From the NCBI GenBank assembly GCA_001799695.1, contig MGTY01000048.1, positions 4,460 through 43,463 of the forward strand: DNA of 39,004 bases, given 5' to 3'. Below are positions 16,292 through 23,702 of the stretch, piece by piece; position 1 is the stretch's first letter; each line of letters begins with the position of its first letter. Under the pieces are notes generated by a model that ran no database searches, was not told where the DNA came from, and was given only the letters and a program-made list of their open reading frames with translations. This stretch comes from Elusimicrobia bacterium GWA2_69_24. GTDB taxonomy: Bacteria > Elusimicrobiota > Elusimicrobia > UBA1565. A program made the translations under genes and the position numbers.

Positions 16292-16306
16292 ACCTGAAGA
16301 TCAGGT
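16292..16306. promoter_or_regulatory. Short palindrome in the 96-nt gap, operator-like
   Basis: ACCTGA (16292-16297), AGA, TCAGGT (16301-16306) make a perfect 6-bp inverted repeat about 50 nt upstream of the metal-binding protein start at 16245. It could be an operator or a weak hairpin. No clear -35/-10 pair is visible with it. Confidence 0.3.
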
Positions 16307-16341
16307 CGCAGGCGGTAAGAGACTGATCCTGGAGGAACGCG

Positions 16342-16704
16342 TCAGGACAGGGGAGGAGCGCGGCTGAGGAACTGCGGGGAAGGCAGGGAACCCGTACTCC
16401 CGGGGGACGGACCGGGAGCGACCCGGGTCATGAACGGCGCCGGACGGAGCTCCGGGACGGCGACCGGAAGGAGTACCGAAACGATCGGTCGGCCCGCTTT
16501 CAGGATGTCGGCCGGGGCGCCGATCGAAGCCACCAGATGCACCCCACCGCAGCAGGGTTGCGCGGGAGCGCCATGGTGGTGGCACGATGCGGAGGACTTC
16601 TGGCCGCAGACGGACGCGGGCATCAGGCACAGGCGCGCGCTGGTCCACGCCATGGCTGAAGCCATGAGCAAGGCGGAGCAGCAACGGAACCACCTGATAG
16701 TCAT
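16342..16704 (-). CDS. Small Cys/His-rich exported protein
   Basis: 120 residues from ATG 16704, an alternative to a longer frame that lacks a signal-like start. Residues 1-23 are a signal peptide (MTIRWFRCCSALLMASAMAW). Next comes a Cys/His patch with VCGQKSSASCHHHGAP and CCGG, then a Pro-rich tail ending FLSRAPPLS. Its overall plan matches the 93-residue protein at 7806-8087. It is the first gene of the minus-strand metal cluster and diverges from kup. A -10-like TATAAT ends 12 nt upstream. The function is unproven; periplasmic metal binding is likely. Confidence 0.55.
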   Translation of the reverse strand: MTIRWFRCCSALLMASAMAWTSARLCLMPASVCGQKSSASCHHHGAPAQPCCGGVHLVASIGAPADILKAGRPIVSVLLPVAVPELRPAPFMTRVAPGPSPGSTGSLPSPQFLSRAPPLS

Positions 16705-16716
16705 ATTGCCAACTGT

Positions 16717-16722
16717 ATTATA
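16717..16722 (-). promoter_or_regulatory. -10-like TATAAT ahead of the metal cluster
   Basis: A perfect TATAAT on the minus strand lies 12 nt before the ATG at 16704, which would give a leader of only about 5 nt. No good -35 is found at 16-18 nt spacing. It is the only recognisable promoter element at the head of the metal cluster. Confidence 0.4.
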
Positions 16723-16765
16723 CCCCCATATTGCAACCCGCGCCACTCAATTCCAGGTCAATACT

Positions 16766-16774
16766 TGCTAGAAT
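16766..16774 (+). promoter_or_regulatory. Extended -10 (TGCTAGAAT) of kup
   Basis: TGC followed by TAGAAT (16769-16774) forms an extended -10 element. The kup ATG is 12 nt further, implying a very short leader. This fits the absence of a ribosome site before kup. Confidence 0.4.
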
Positions 16775-16786
16775 CCGGATTCCTCG

Positions 16787-18712
16787 ATGAGCGAAGCCGA
16801 GAGCAAGTCTCCGGGCCCGGAGACGCCAGCCCAGAACACGTCCCCGGAAGCGCCCCGCTCCAGAATGGCACTGCTCTGCCTCACCGCCCTGGGAGTGGTC
16901 TACGGGGACATCGGGACAAGCCCCCTCTACGCCCTGCGCGAGTGCTTCAACGGCGTGCACGGCATCCCGGCCAGCCAAGCGAACGTCTACGGGGTACTCT
17001 CCCTCATCTTCTGGTCCCTGGTCATCGTCGTCTCGATCAAGTACCTCCTTTATATCCTGCGCGCGGACAACCGCGGGGAAGGCGGCATCCTGGCCCTCAT
17101 GTCGCTTTTGCGGCATGAGGACCGTGAGAAGAAGCGCTACAAGGTGGTCGCATTCCTGGGACTGTTCGGGGCGGCGCTCATCTACGGCGACGGGGTCATC
17201 ACCCCGGCCATATCGGTCCTCAGCGCCATCGAAGGACTCGAGGTCGAGACCCCCCTGTTCAAGCCCTACATCCTGCCTATCACCACCGTCGTCCTGCTGT
17301 GCCTCTTCTTTTTCCAAAAGAAGGGGACCACCCGGGTGGGAATGGTCTTCGGGCCCATCATGATGGTCTGGTTCCTGACCCTGGGCGCCCTCGGGCTGTA
17401 CGGCATCGCCCGCCATCCCACGATACTCGCCGCGATCAGCCCGGAATACGCCGTGCGCTTCTTCCTCGAGAACGGTAAAATCGGCTACCTCGTGCTCGGA
17501 GCGGTGTTTCTGGTCTTGACCGGAAGCGAGGCCCTCTACGCGGACCTCGGACATTTTTCCCGAAAGCCCATCCAGCTCAACTGGTTCTGCTTCGTGGGTC
17601 CCTGCCTGGTGCTCAACTACTTCGGGCAGGGCGCTCTGCTCCTCGACGACCCCTCCGCCTCGGTCAACCCGTTCTTCCATCTCCCCCCCGCGTGGGCCCT
17701 GTTCCCCCTGGTCGTCCTCTCCACGGTTGCCACCAGCATCGCCTCCCAGGCCATCATCACCGGCGCCTTCTCGCTCACCCGGCAGGCCATCCACATGGGC
17801 TACGCCCCGCGCATGAAGATGGTGCACACCTCAGCCAACGAGATCGGCCAGATCTACATCCCCTTCGTGAACTGGGCTCTGGCCCTGGTCACCATAGCCC
17901 TGGTGATCGGGTTCAAGTCCTCGAGCAACCTGGCCGCGGCCTACGGCATCGCGGTGGCCTTCGAGATGGTGTTCACGACGACCCTGGCATTCTTCGTGGC
18001 CCGCTACCGCTGGGGCTGGAGCCTCCCCGCGGCCCTGGCGACGACCCTGCTGTTCCTCGCCGTCGACCTGGCCTTCCTCGGCGCGAACCTGCTCAAGGTC
18101 ATGCAGGGCGGCTGGTTCCCGATCGTCATCGCGCTCCTCATCCTCTTCGTCTTCCTGACCTGGCGCAAAGGGAACCTGCTCCTCAACGAGAAACTCAAGA
18201 AAGAGGCCCTCCCCTTGCCCCTGTTCATCGCGGACGCGCAGCAGACCGCCATGACCCGCGTGACCGGCAACGCGGTGTTCCTCAACGGGAACCCCAACGG
18301 CACCCCCAGCGCCCTGCTCCACAACATCAAGCACAACAAGATCCTCCATCAGCGGAACTTCTTCGTCACCGTGCTCAACGAGGACATCCCCTACGCCGCG
18401 GCCAAGGAGCGCCTCTCCGTCGAGGACATGGGCGGGGAGTTCCACCGCGTCTTCCTGCGCGTCGGCTTCATGGAGTTCCCCGACGTGCTCTCCGCCCTCT
18501 ACGGCGCCAAGGCCCGCGGCGTCGCGATAGACCCGCTCATGGCGACCTACCTCATCAGCCGGAACACCTTGGTCCCGGCAACGGCGAGCGGGATGTCGTC
18601 CTGGCGGATGTCGCTCTTCCGCTTCCTGCACCACAACGCCTTGCAGCCCGCGTCCTTCTTCGGCCTGCCCCCCAACCGGGTGGTCGAGCTCGGCCGCCAG
18701 ATCGAGGTCTGA
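16787..18712 (+). CDS. kup: Kup-family potassium uptake transporter
   Basis: 641 residues, normal for the Kup/HAK/KT family. It carries out proton-coupled K+ uptake at the inner membrane. The family signature GVVYGDIGTSPLYAL is at about 36-50. Roughly twelve membrane helices follow to about residue 460, including YGDGVITPAISVLSA and LTGSEALYADLGHF, and then a soluble cytoplasmic C-terminal domain. A Ser/Pro/Glu-rich tail of about 26 residues precedes the first helix, so a later start (MALLCLTALG) is possible. No Shine-Dalgarno site is visible. It diverges from the metal cluster. Confidence 0.95.
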   Translation: MSEAESKSPGPETPAQNTSPEAPRSRMALLCLTALGVVYGDIGTSPLYALRECFNGVHGIPASQANVYGVLSLIFWSLVIVVSIKYLLYILRADNRGEGGILALMSLLRHEDREKKRYKVVAFLGLFGAALIYGDGVITPAISVLSAIEGLEVETPLFKPYILPITTVVLLCLFFFQKKGTTRVGMVFGPIMMVWFLTLGALGLYGIARHPTILAAISPEYAVRFFLENGKIGYLVLGAVFLVLTGSEALYADLGHFSRKPIQLNWFCFVGPCLVLNYFGQGALLLDDPSASVNPFFHLPPAWALFPLVVLSTVATSIASQAIITGAFSLTRQAIHMGYAPRMKMVHTSANEIGQIYIPFVNWALALVTIALVIGFKSSSNLAAAYGIAVAFEMVFTTTLAFFVARYRWGWSLPAALATTLLFLAVDLAFLGANLLKVMQGGWFPIVIALLILFVFLTWRKGNLLLNEKLKKEALPLPLFIADAQQTAMTRVTGNAVFLNGNPNGTPSALLHNIKHNKILHQRNFFVTVLNEDIPYAAAKERLSVEDMGGEFHRVFLRVGFMEFPDVLSALYGAKARGVAIDPLMATYLISRNTLVPATASGMSSWRMSLFRFLHHNALQPASFFGLPPNRVVELGRQIEV

Positions 18713-18777
18713 AGCGATTGCTTCCCCGGGCCGTAATTCCTTTAATAAGGACACAGTCTCATTTATGGAGGTCCATC

Positions 18778-19089
18778 ATGGGCAAAGGAACTAAGATCGG
18801 TGTCGGAGTCGGACTGGCGGCGCTGGCCGCGGCGGGCGCGTATTTCCTGTACGGCAAGAACGGAGCCAAGAACCGCAAGCAGGTGAAGAGCTGGGCTCTC
18901 AAGCTCAAGGGCGAAGTCCTCGAGAAGCTCGAGAGCTTGAAGGAAGTCAACGAGGAGAAGTACCACACCATCGTCGACCAGGCCACGGACAGATACCATC
19001 GCCTCAAGAAGGTCAGCGCCCCCGAGCTCAAGAAGATCAACCGGGACCTGAAAGGCGCCTGGGGCAAGATCCAGAAAGAGCTGGTCTGA
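18778..19089 (+). CDS. Small membrane-anchored helical protein
   Basis: 103 residues from ATG 18778, six nt after GGAGGT. An N-terminal glycine/alanine-rich membrane helix (about 7-25, IGVGVGLAALAAAGAYFLYG) is followed by a highly charged Lys/Glu helical region to the end (KLKGEVLEKLESLKEVNEEK). The plan resembles YtxH-like or gas-vesicle-type small proteins, but I do not recognise a specific family. It could be a membrane-tethered coiled coil. It sits 65 nt after kup on the same strand. Confidence 0.75.
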   Translation: MGKGTKIGVGVGLAALAAAGAYFLYGKNGAKNRKQVKSWALKLKGEVLEKLESLKEVNEEKYHTIVDQATDRYHRLKKVSAPELKKINRDLKGAWGKIQKELV

Positions 19090-19113
19090 AGCCCGGAAGC
19101 ACCGGCTGCGGAC

Positions 19114-19800
19114 ATGTGCGGACGCTACACGCAGACAGCCGGTCTGGACGTCCTGCGGGACCGCTTCCTCCTGGACCAAGTTCCGGCTGAAGTCCTGCCC
19201 CGGTACAACATCGCGCCGGGGCAGGACGCGCCGGTCGTCCTGACGCGGAAAGCACGGTGCCTGGAAGCCCTGCGCTGGGGTCTGATCCCCGGCTGGGCCA
19301 AGAACCCCGCCATCGGCTCCCGCCTCATCAACGCCCGCTGCGAGACGGCCCTCGAGAAGCCCGCCTTCCGTCAGGCCTTGGAGCGGCGCCGCTGCCTGGT
19401 CCCGGCCGACGGCTTCTACGAGTGGAAGGGGGTCGGCCGGGCCAAGCTGCCCTTCCGCTTCCACCGGCGAGACAAGGAGCCCTTCGCTTTCGCGGGGATC
19501 TGGGACGCCTGGAAGGATCCCGAGGGGCCTGAACTCCGCACTTTCGCCATCCTCACCACGGAAGCCAACTCTTCCGTCCGCCCCGTGCACCCGCGCATGC
19601 CGGTCATCCTGTACCCGGAGGACGAGGCGGCCTGGCTCGACGCGGCCGCGACCCCCGAGGATCTGCTCGACGGCCTGGCGCCCTACCCGCCGGACGCGCT
19701 GACGGCCTATCCCGTCTCACGGCGGCTCAACTCCGCGCAGAACGACGACCGCTCGCTCATCGAACCGGTCGCCGACCCCCAGCCCGAATTCGACCTCTAG
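19114..19800 (+). CDS. yedK: SRAP-domain protein (YedK/HMCES)
   Basis: 228 residues. SRAP proteins cap abasic sites in single-stranded DNA by forming a thiazolidine link through an N-terminal cysteine. The sequence begins MCGRYTQ, so Cys2 becomes residue 1 after Met removal. Other active-site residues are present: Asn32 in RYNIAPGQ, Glu103 in FYEWKG and His159 in VHPRMPVIL. WGLIPGWA and NARCET are further family marks. It starts 24 nt after the small helical protein and may be cotranscribed with it. No LexA-type site is evident. Confidence 0.95.
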   Translation: MCGRYTQTAGLDVLRDRFLLDQVPAEVLPRYNIAPGQDAPVVLTRKARCLEALRWGLIPGWAKNPAIGSRLINARCETALEKPAFRQALERRRCLVPADGFYEWKGVGRAKLPFRFHRRDKEPFAFAGIWDAWKDPEGPELRTFAILTTEANSSVRPVHPRMPVILYPEDEAAWLDAAATPEDLLDGLAPYPPDALTAYPVSRRLNSAQNDDRSLIEPVADPQPEFDL

Positions 19801-19880
19801 GCTAGTGATTCATCGGTCCATTCAGTCACCCCGGCGTGTCGCCGTCGAGCTGTGCCCGGGCACAGCTCTAAACGCGAGCC
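19801..19880. repeat. Palindromic dispersed repeat, copy 2 (degenerate)
   Basis: Directly behind the SRAP stop lies GCTAGTG...GTCACCCCGG, alignable with a few gaps to the stretch from 2733. It is followed by a palindrome GAGCTGTGCCCGGGCACAGCTC (halves GAGCTGTGCCC and GGGCACAGCTC, about 19848-19869). The sequence around 2879 also contains GCCCGGGCACAG. It looks like a rearranged copy of the same family. Confidence 0.45.
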
Positions 19881-19887
19881 GGACAGC

Positions 19888-19916
19888 GAAGGCCCCCTCG
19901 TGCGGAGGGGGCCTTC
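19888..19916. terminator. Bidirectional hairpin terminator
   Basis: GAAGGCCCCCT (19888-19898) and AGGGGGCCTTC (19906-19916) form a perfect 11-bp stem with a 7-nt loop. It sits between the convergent SRAP gene and the exported-protein gene. Flanking T content is modest on both strands, so termination strength is uncertain. Confidence 0.6.
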
Positions 19917-19941
19917 CTTCGACTTCCTGGACCGGCGCTGA

Positions 19942-20832
19942 TTACAGCGAGGTCAGGATGAGCCCGTTGGGGGCGTAGACGGTGCCCGGGGTCTCGCCGA
20001 CCTTCATCTCGGTCGGCTTGGAGATCTTCCCGACGCGCTTGAAGCTCCACTTCACGTAGTACTTCTTGCCGGCCTTGAGCTTGCCCGGCGCGGCCTTGGC
20101 GAAGTCGATGGCGTACTTCTCCGCCGCCGAGAAGGTGAAATCCCCCTCGAAGACGTTGTTGTCGAACCAGCCCTCGACGTCCTCCCACAGCGCCGCGTGC
20201 AGGACCGTCTGCTCGCCTTTGTACTCGGCGGCCCACTTGTCCTGGAACTCCGCCGCGAATTCCTTGCCGCGGTTGACCGGGGCCTGCGCCCGGATCCCGT
20301 TCTTGTCGGGGTCCATGGGCACGCGAGTGCCGGCCGCGAAGATCAGGACGTCGCCGTTCTGGCGCAGGGTGTACTTATGCGCCGCCCGCACCGCGTAGGC
20401 GTTGAGCCAGCGGCCCTCGAGGCAGACGTCGAAGATCTCGCGCTCCCAGGGGAAGAGCTTCTCCCGGTCCTGGACCTGCACCTGCACGCGCTCGCGATAG
20501 GTCCAACTCGGGACCTCGTAGCACTGCTGGTGTCCGCCCTGCTGGGGCGTGCCGCCCACCCAGTGGCACTCCTGCCGGTACTCCGTGCTCTGGAGCCAGA
20601 CGGCTTCGGACAAGGTCGGCCCCTCGGGGTCGAAGCTGAAGGTCACGCAGTCGCGCGTGGCGTGCCAGTAGAGCGGCGCGACCTGCGCCGAATCCTTATC
20701 CGCCGCCGCGGCCTCTTTCGCGTCGGCCACGACCGCCGGGACGTCGAGGTTCATCTGGTCGAAGTCGAACGCCGGGAGCTCCGCGCGCACGGGGGCGACC
20801 AGTACCGCCAACAGCAATAATCCGTACTTCAT
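19942..20832 (-). CDS. Exported protein of unknown function
   Basis: 296 residues from ATG 20832, eight nt after GGAGG. Signal peptide MKYGLLLLAVLVAPVRA (1-17). The N-terminal third has Cys residues in RDCVTFSF, RQECHW and HQQCYEV that could pair in the periplasm, and a fourth in FDVCLEG. The middle is beta-rich (YTLRQNGDVLIFAAGTRV). The C-terminus (GKKYYVKWSFKRVGKISKP) looks like a beta-sandwich edge. I recognise no family. It is monocistronic, ending at the shared terminator. Confidence 0.75.
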   Translation of the reverse strand: MKYGLLLLAVLVAPVRAELPAFDFDQMNLDVPAVVADAKEAAAADKDSAQVAPLYWHATRDCVTFSFDPEGPTLSEAVWLQSTEYRQECHWVGGTPQQGGHQQCYEVPSWTYRERVQVQVQDREKLFPWEREIFDVCLEGRWLNAYAVRAAHKYTLRQNGDVLIFAAGTRVPMDPDKNGIRAQAPVNRGKEFAAEFQDKWAAEYKGEQTVLHAALWEDVEGWFDNNVFEGDFTFSAAEKYAIDFAKAAPGKLKAGKKYYVKWSFKRVGKISKPTEMKVGETPGTVYAPNGLILTSL

Positions 20833-20979
20833 CGAGCTTACCTCCTCCATTCTCCCTGGGCCTTAAGACCCAGAGCAAGCCTGGGTCCGATTGTAACACA
20901 TTTGCAAAGAAGGCAAGGTTCGCTTTCCGCCGCCGCGCCTCCGTGTTTATACGGATGGCCGCAGGCCCCCCGCCCCCTT

Positions 20980-20988
20980 TGATATCAT
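20980..20988 (+). promoter_or_regulatory. Extended -10 (TGATATCAT), leaderless-type
   Basis: TGA plus TATCAT (20983-20988) lies 7 nt before the ATG at 20996. Transcription would start at or next to the A of the ATG. There is no Shine-Dalgarno site. Confidence 0.5.
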
Positions 20989-20995
20989 TGCCGGG

Positions 20996-21670
20996 ATGGA
21001 CAACGCCGCGATAGCCAAGCTGCTGGCCCAGACCCGTCTGGTCCTGCGGCCCAAGACCGTCCTGGCCACCTTCGGGGCGACCCGCATCCGCTACCACATC
21101 ATCTCTTCGGTGGACGGCATGCCCGGCAAGACCCGGCTCCGCGAGGGCTGGGTCGTCTCGGAGAAGCCCAAGATCCTCACCGCCGAGGCCCTGCGGGACC
21201 GCTTTTCGGGCTTCGGCGAGGAGGCCGGGCCCTTCATGGACTGGCTCTCGGAACACTACCGCGACCTTCTGCGCGTGCTCGAGTACCGCTTCCAGAACCG
21301 GGACCTGAGCACGCGGGTCCTGTCCCAGGACCCGCGTGAGACCGCCGAGAACGTCAAGAAGGACGCCGACGAGCGCAATCAGGGGCAGACCGCCGTCATC
21401 GAATGTCCGGACGCGGCGTGGTCCTTGGCCCTCATGCACTTCACGCTCGACGCCGCGGCCCGCGCCTACCCGGTCAACGTGCGCGACCTCGACACCCACG
21501 GCCTGTTCGAGCCCGGCTCCAACGAGGCCCGGCGCCGGCGCGCCGAGATCGAGCGCATGTTCCAGCGCGCGGCGGAAGACGCCGGCGCGCGGGAGAAGCT
21601 CGGGGCCACCTTGCGCGAATGCGGCCTCTTCGAGGAATACGAGGACCGCTTCCTGGGGCTGTTCCGGTGA
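20996..21670 (+). CDS. Uncharacterised soluble protein
   Basis: 224 residues, no signal or membrane segment, helical and charged. Notable segments are RLVLRPKTVLATFGATRIRYHIIS near the N-terminus, a WLSEHYRDLLRVLEYRFQN helix (about 82-100), and a C-terminal helix-rich part (EARRRRAEIERMFQRAAEDAG). I recognise no family. The next gene overlaps its stop (GTGA), so the two proteins are probably made together. The leaderless-type promoter at 20980 fixes the start. Confidence 0.75.
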   Translation: MDNAAIAKLLAQTRLVLRPKTVLATFGATRIRYHIISSVDGMPGKTRLREGWVVSEKPKILTAEALRDRFSGFGEEAGPFMDWLSEHYRDLLRVLEYRFQNRDLSTRVLSQDPRETAENVKKDADERNQGQTAVIECPDAAWSLALMHFTLDAAARAYPVNVRDLDTHGLFEPGSNEARRRRAEIERMFQRAAEDAGAREKLGATLRECGLFEEYEDRFLGLFR

Positions 21671-22224
21671 CCCCGCGCCGGATGCTCGCCGCGGCGGCAG
21701 CCGCGTGCATCGCCGCCGCGGCGGCATGGGGTCTCCGGCACTACGCAGGCCCTGGCGCCCCCGAGCCGGACCCCAAGGTCCTGAGCTCGTTCGAGGAGCT
21801 GGTCCTCATGCGGCTCGACGGCCTGCGGGGGAACCCGCTGGCGGGCGGCTTCCTGTCCGAACTCAAAGAGAGGCCGAAAATGCGCCGGTATCTGACCGGC
21901 GTCGAGGACCCGCGGGTCCTGAACGGCTTCCGCTCCCTGGTCCGGAAATACGAGGGTGACGCCGGCTTCCGTGAAGCCGTCGCCAAAGCCGAGTTCCCGG
22001 CCCAGGCTCCCCGCGGCCCCAAGGCCCCCGCGCCGGCGACGCCCAGCCCGGCGCCCGTTCCGTCCGCGGCACCGCCGCCCCCGCAGGCGCCGGCCGTCGA
22101 ACCCGCCCCCTGCGGGCCGCCGGAGCCCGGGAAATCCCCCGCACCCGCGTCCCTCGACGCGGCGGGCCCGAAATGCGGCGCCGAAACCACCCCTTCCCCG
22201 CTCGCCCTGCCCGCCACCCCGTAG
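21667..22224 (+). CDS. Membrane-anchored protein with Pro-rich tail
   Basis: 185 residues from GTG 21667, overlapping the previous stop by 4 nt; ATG 21682 is an alternative. An N-terminal Ala-rich anchor (about 6-20) precedes a helical region of about 80 residues (SSFEELVLMRLDGLRGNPLA...RSLVRKYEGD). After that comes a disordered Pro/Ala tail from about 108 to the end, with two Cys near the C-terminus. It appears to be a single-pass protein with a periplasmic spacer. No family recognised. It is coupled to the unknown gene upstream. Confidence 0.65.
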   Translation: MTPRRMLAAAAAACIAAAAAWGLRHYAGPGAPEPDPKVLSSFEELVLMRLDGLRGNPLAGGFLSELKERPKMRRYLTGVEDPRVLNGFRSLVRKYEGDAGFREAVAKAEFPAQAPRGPKAPAPATPSPAPVPSAAPPPPQAPAVEPAPCGPPEPGKSPAPASLDAAGPKCGAETTPSPLALPATP

Positions 22225-22239
22225 ACCGGCGTCATAGGC

Positions 22240-22268
22240 TTGTCACAAAGGCCTGGATATGATATAGG
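22240..22268 (+). promoter_or_regulatory. Candidate promoter of the subtilase gene
   Basis: TTGTCA (22240-22245), a 17-nt spacer and TATAGG (22263-22268) give a plausible sigma-70-type promoter. The leader to ATG 22352 would be about 75 nt and contains a GGGCC/GGCCC-rich stretch that may fold. No known riboswitch pattern was recognised. Confidence 0.45.
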
Positions 22269-22351
22269 TCTTTTGGGCCAAGCCGAGAGCCCAGCGGTGG
22301 TGACTCCCGGCCTTCGTCCGTACCGGCCCTGAACGTCGTGAGGAGGTGGTC

Positions 22352-23632
22352 ATGCTTCGGAACCCGCTGCTGTCGCTCGCCTTGGCCGTACTCTTGACCG
22401 GGGCCGTCGGTCCCGCGTCCGCCGCAACGCCCTCGCCGGAATTCGACCAGCCGGGCTCCGGCGTCCGCGAGTTCGTGGGCGAGGTCCGTGACGCTCTGCG
22501 CTCCGCTCCCGAACTCCCCCTCGAAGGGACCAAGCTCGACTCCCCCGGGGCCCTCGCGGCCAACGAGAACGTCCAGCACCGCATCATCGTCTTCCAGAAA
22601 GGGACCGACCGCGCGCGCCGCATGGCGATCATGAAGGCCGCGGGCGGCACGGTCACCCGGGACCTCTGGCTCATCAACGCCGTGGCCGTCGTCTCGCCGC
22701 GGACCCAGCTCGCCGCCATGGAGGGCCGCCTCCTGGCCTACTCCGAGGTCAAGCGCATCGAGCCGGACTTCATCCAGAACTGGCTCCTGCAGGAAGCCGC
22801 CCCGACCGAGCCCCAGCCGCAGGCGGTCCCCTGGGGCATCACCCGCGTCAACGCGCCGAAGGCCTGGGCCGTCACGCGCGGCGCGAGGGTCAAGGTCGCG
22901 GTCGTGGACACCGGAGTGGACTACGACCACGCGGACCTCAAGGTGGCCGGGGGGTTCAACGCCATCGACCCCAAGGCCCCCTTCATGGATGACCACGGCC
23001 ACGGCACCCACGTCTCGGGGACCATCGCCGGGGCGGACAACGACGTCGGCGTCATCGGCGTCGCTCCGGACGTCACCCTCTACGGGGTCAAGGTCCTGGG
23101 CGGCGACGGCAGCGGCTCCTTCGAGACCGTCATCGCGGGCATCCAGTGGTGCGTGGAGAACCGGATGGACGTGGCGAACTTCAGCCTCGGCGCGGGGCAG
23201 GGCACCGAAGCCCTGGCCGACGCGGTGAAGGCCGCGAAAGAGTCGGGCTTGACCATCGTGGCCGCGGCGGGCAACTCCGGCGGGTCGGTGGGCTACCCGG
23301 CGGCCTACCCGGAGACCATCGCCGTCGCGGCATCCGACAGCAAGGACAAGGTCGCCTACTTCTCCAGCCGCGGACCGGAGGTGGCGATCATCGCCCCCGG
23401 CGTGGCGATCCATTCGAGCACGCTGGGCGGCGGCTACGGCCCCATGTCCGGGACCTCGATGGCCTGCCCCCACGCGGCCGGCCTCGCCGCCCTCGCTGTG
23501 GCGGCCCGGGGCGTCCACGGCGCGGACGCCATCCGCCAGGCCCTGGTCGGCGCCGCGACCAAGTTCCCCGGCATCCCGGACGTCCAGCAGGGCGCCGGGA
23601 TGGTGGACGCGCTCAAGCTGGTCTCGAACTGA
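22352..23632 (+). CDS. Secreted subtilisin-like serine protease (S8)
   Basis: 426 residues from ATG 22352, five nt after AGGAGG; a GTG two codons upstream is less likely. Signal peptide at 1-24 (LLSLALAVLLTGAVGPASA). A propeptide of the I9 inhibitor type covers about 72-142 (HRIIVFQKGTDRARRMAIMK...SEVKRIEPD). The catalytic domain shows Asp186 (VAVVDTGVDYDHADL), His217 (DDHGHGTHVSGT), the oxyanion Asn308 (AAAGNSGG) and Ser369 (MSGTSMACPHAAG). Domain order and length match a typical extracellular subtilase that self-activates. It is monocistronic, with a strong terminator just downstream. Confidence 0.95.
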   Translation: MLRNPLLSLALAVLLTGAVGPASAATPSPEFDQPGSGVREFVGEVRDALRSAPELPLEGTKLDSPGALAANENVQHRIIVFQKGTDRARRMAIMKAAGGTVTRDLWLINAVAVVSPRTQLAAMEGRLLAYSEVKRIEPDFIQNWLLQEAAPTEPQPQAVPWGITRVNAPKAWAVTRGARVKVAVVDTGVDYDHADLKVAGGFNAIDPKAPFMDDHGHGTHVSGTIAGADNDVGVIGVAPDVTLYGVKVLGGDGSGSFETVIAGIQWCVENRMDVANFSLGAGQGTEALADAVKAAKESGLTIVAAAGNSGGSVGYPAAYPETIAVAASDSKDKVAYFSSRGPEVAIIAPGVAIHSSTLGGGYGPMSGTSMACPHAAGLAALAVAARGVHGADAIRQALVGAATKFPGIPDVQQGAGMVDALKLVSN

Positions 23633-23648
23633 CCGTCCCGAGTCCGCT

Positions 23649-23689
23649 CGCCCCGCCCCCTCCGAGGAAGGGGCGGGGCGGCTTTTTTT
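23649..23689 (+). terminator. Strong intrinsic terminator after the protease
   Basis: An 11-bp GC stem CGCCCCGCCCC (23649-23659) and GGGGCGGGGCG (23670-23680) is followed by GC and seven Ts (23683-23689). It is a textbook Rho-independent terminator ending 17 nt after the protease stop. Confidence 0.9.
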
Positions 23690-23690
23690 A

Positions 23691-23696
23691 TATGAT
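23691..23696 (+). promoter_or_regulatory. -10-like TATGAT, leaderless-type, abutting the terminator
   Basis: TATGAT lies 6 nt before the ATG at 23703 and 1 nt after the terminator T-run and its trailing A. The -35 region would fall inside the terminator hairpin. Confidence 0.45.
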
Positions 23697-23702
23697 GCAC
23701 CC

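Noticed and set aside
22269-22340. Possible riboswitch in the protease leader
   Set aside because: The leader has GC-rich stretches that could fold, but no consensus core of a known riboswitch class was recognisable.
23697-23702. Shine-Dalgarno site before the DsbA-like gene
   Set aside because: Only GCACCC separates the -10-like box from the ATG; there is no purine-rich match.
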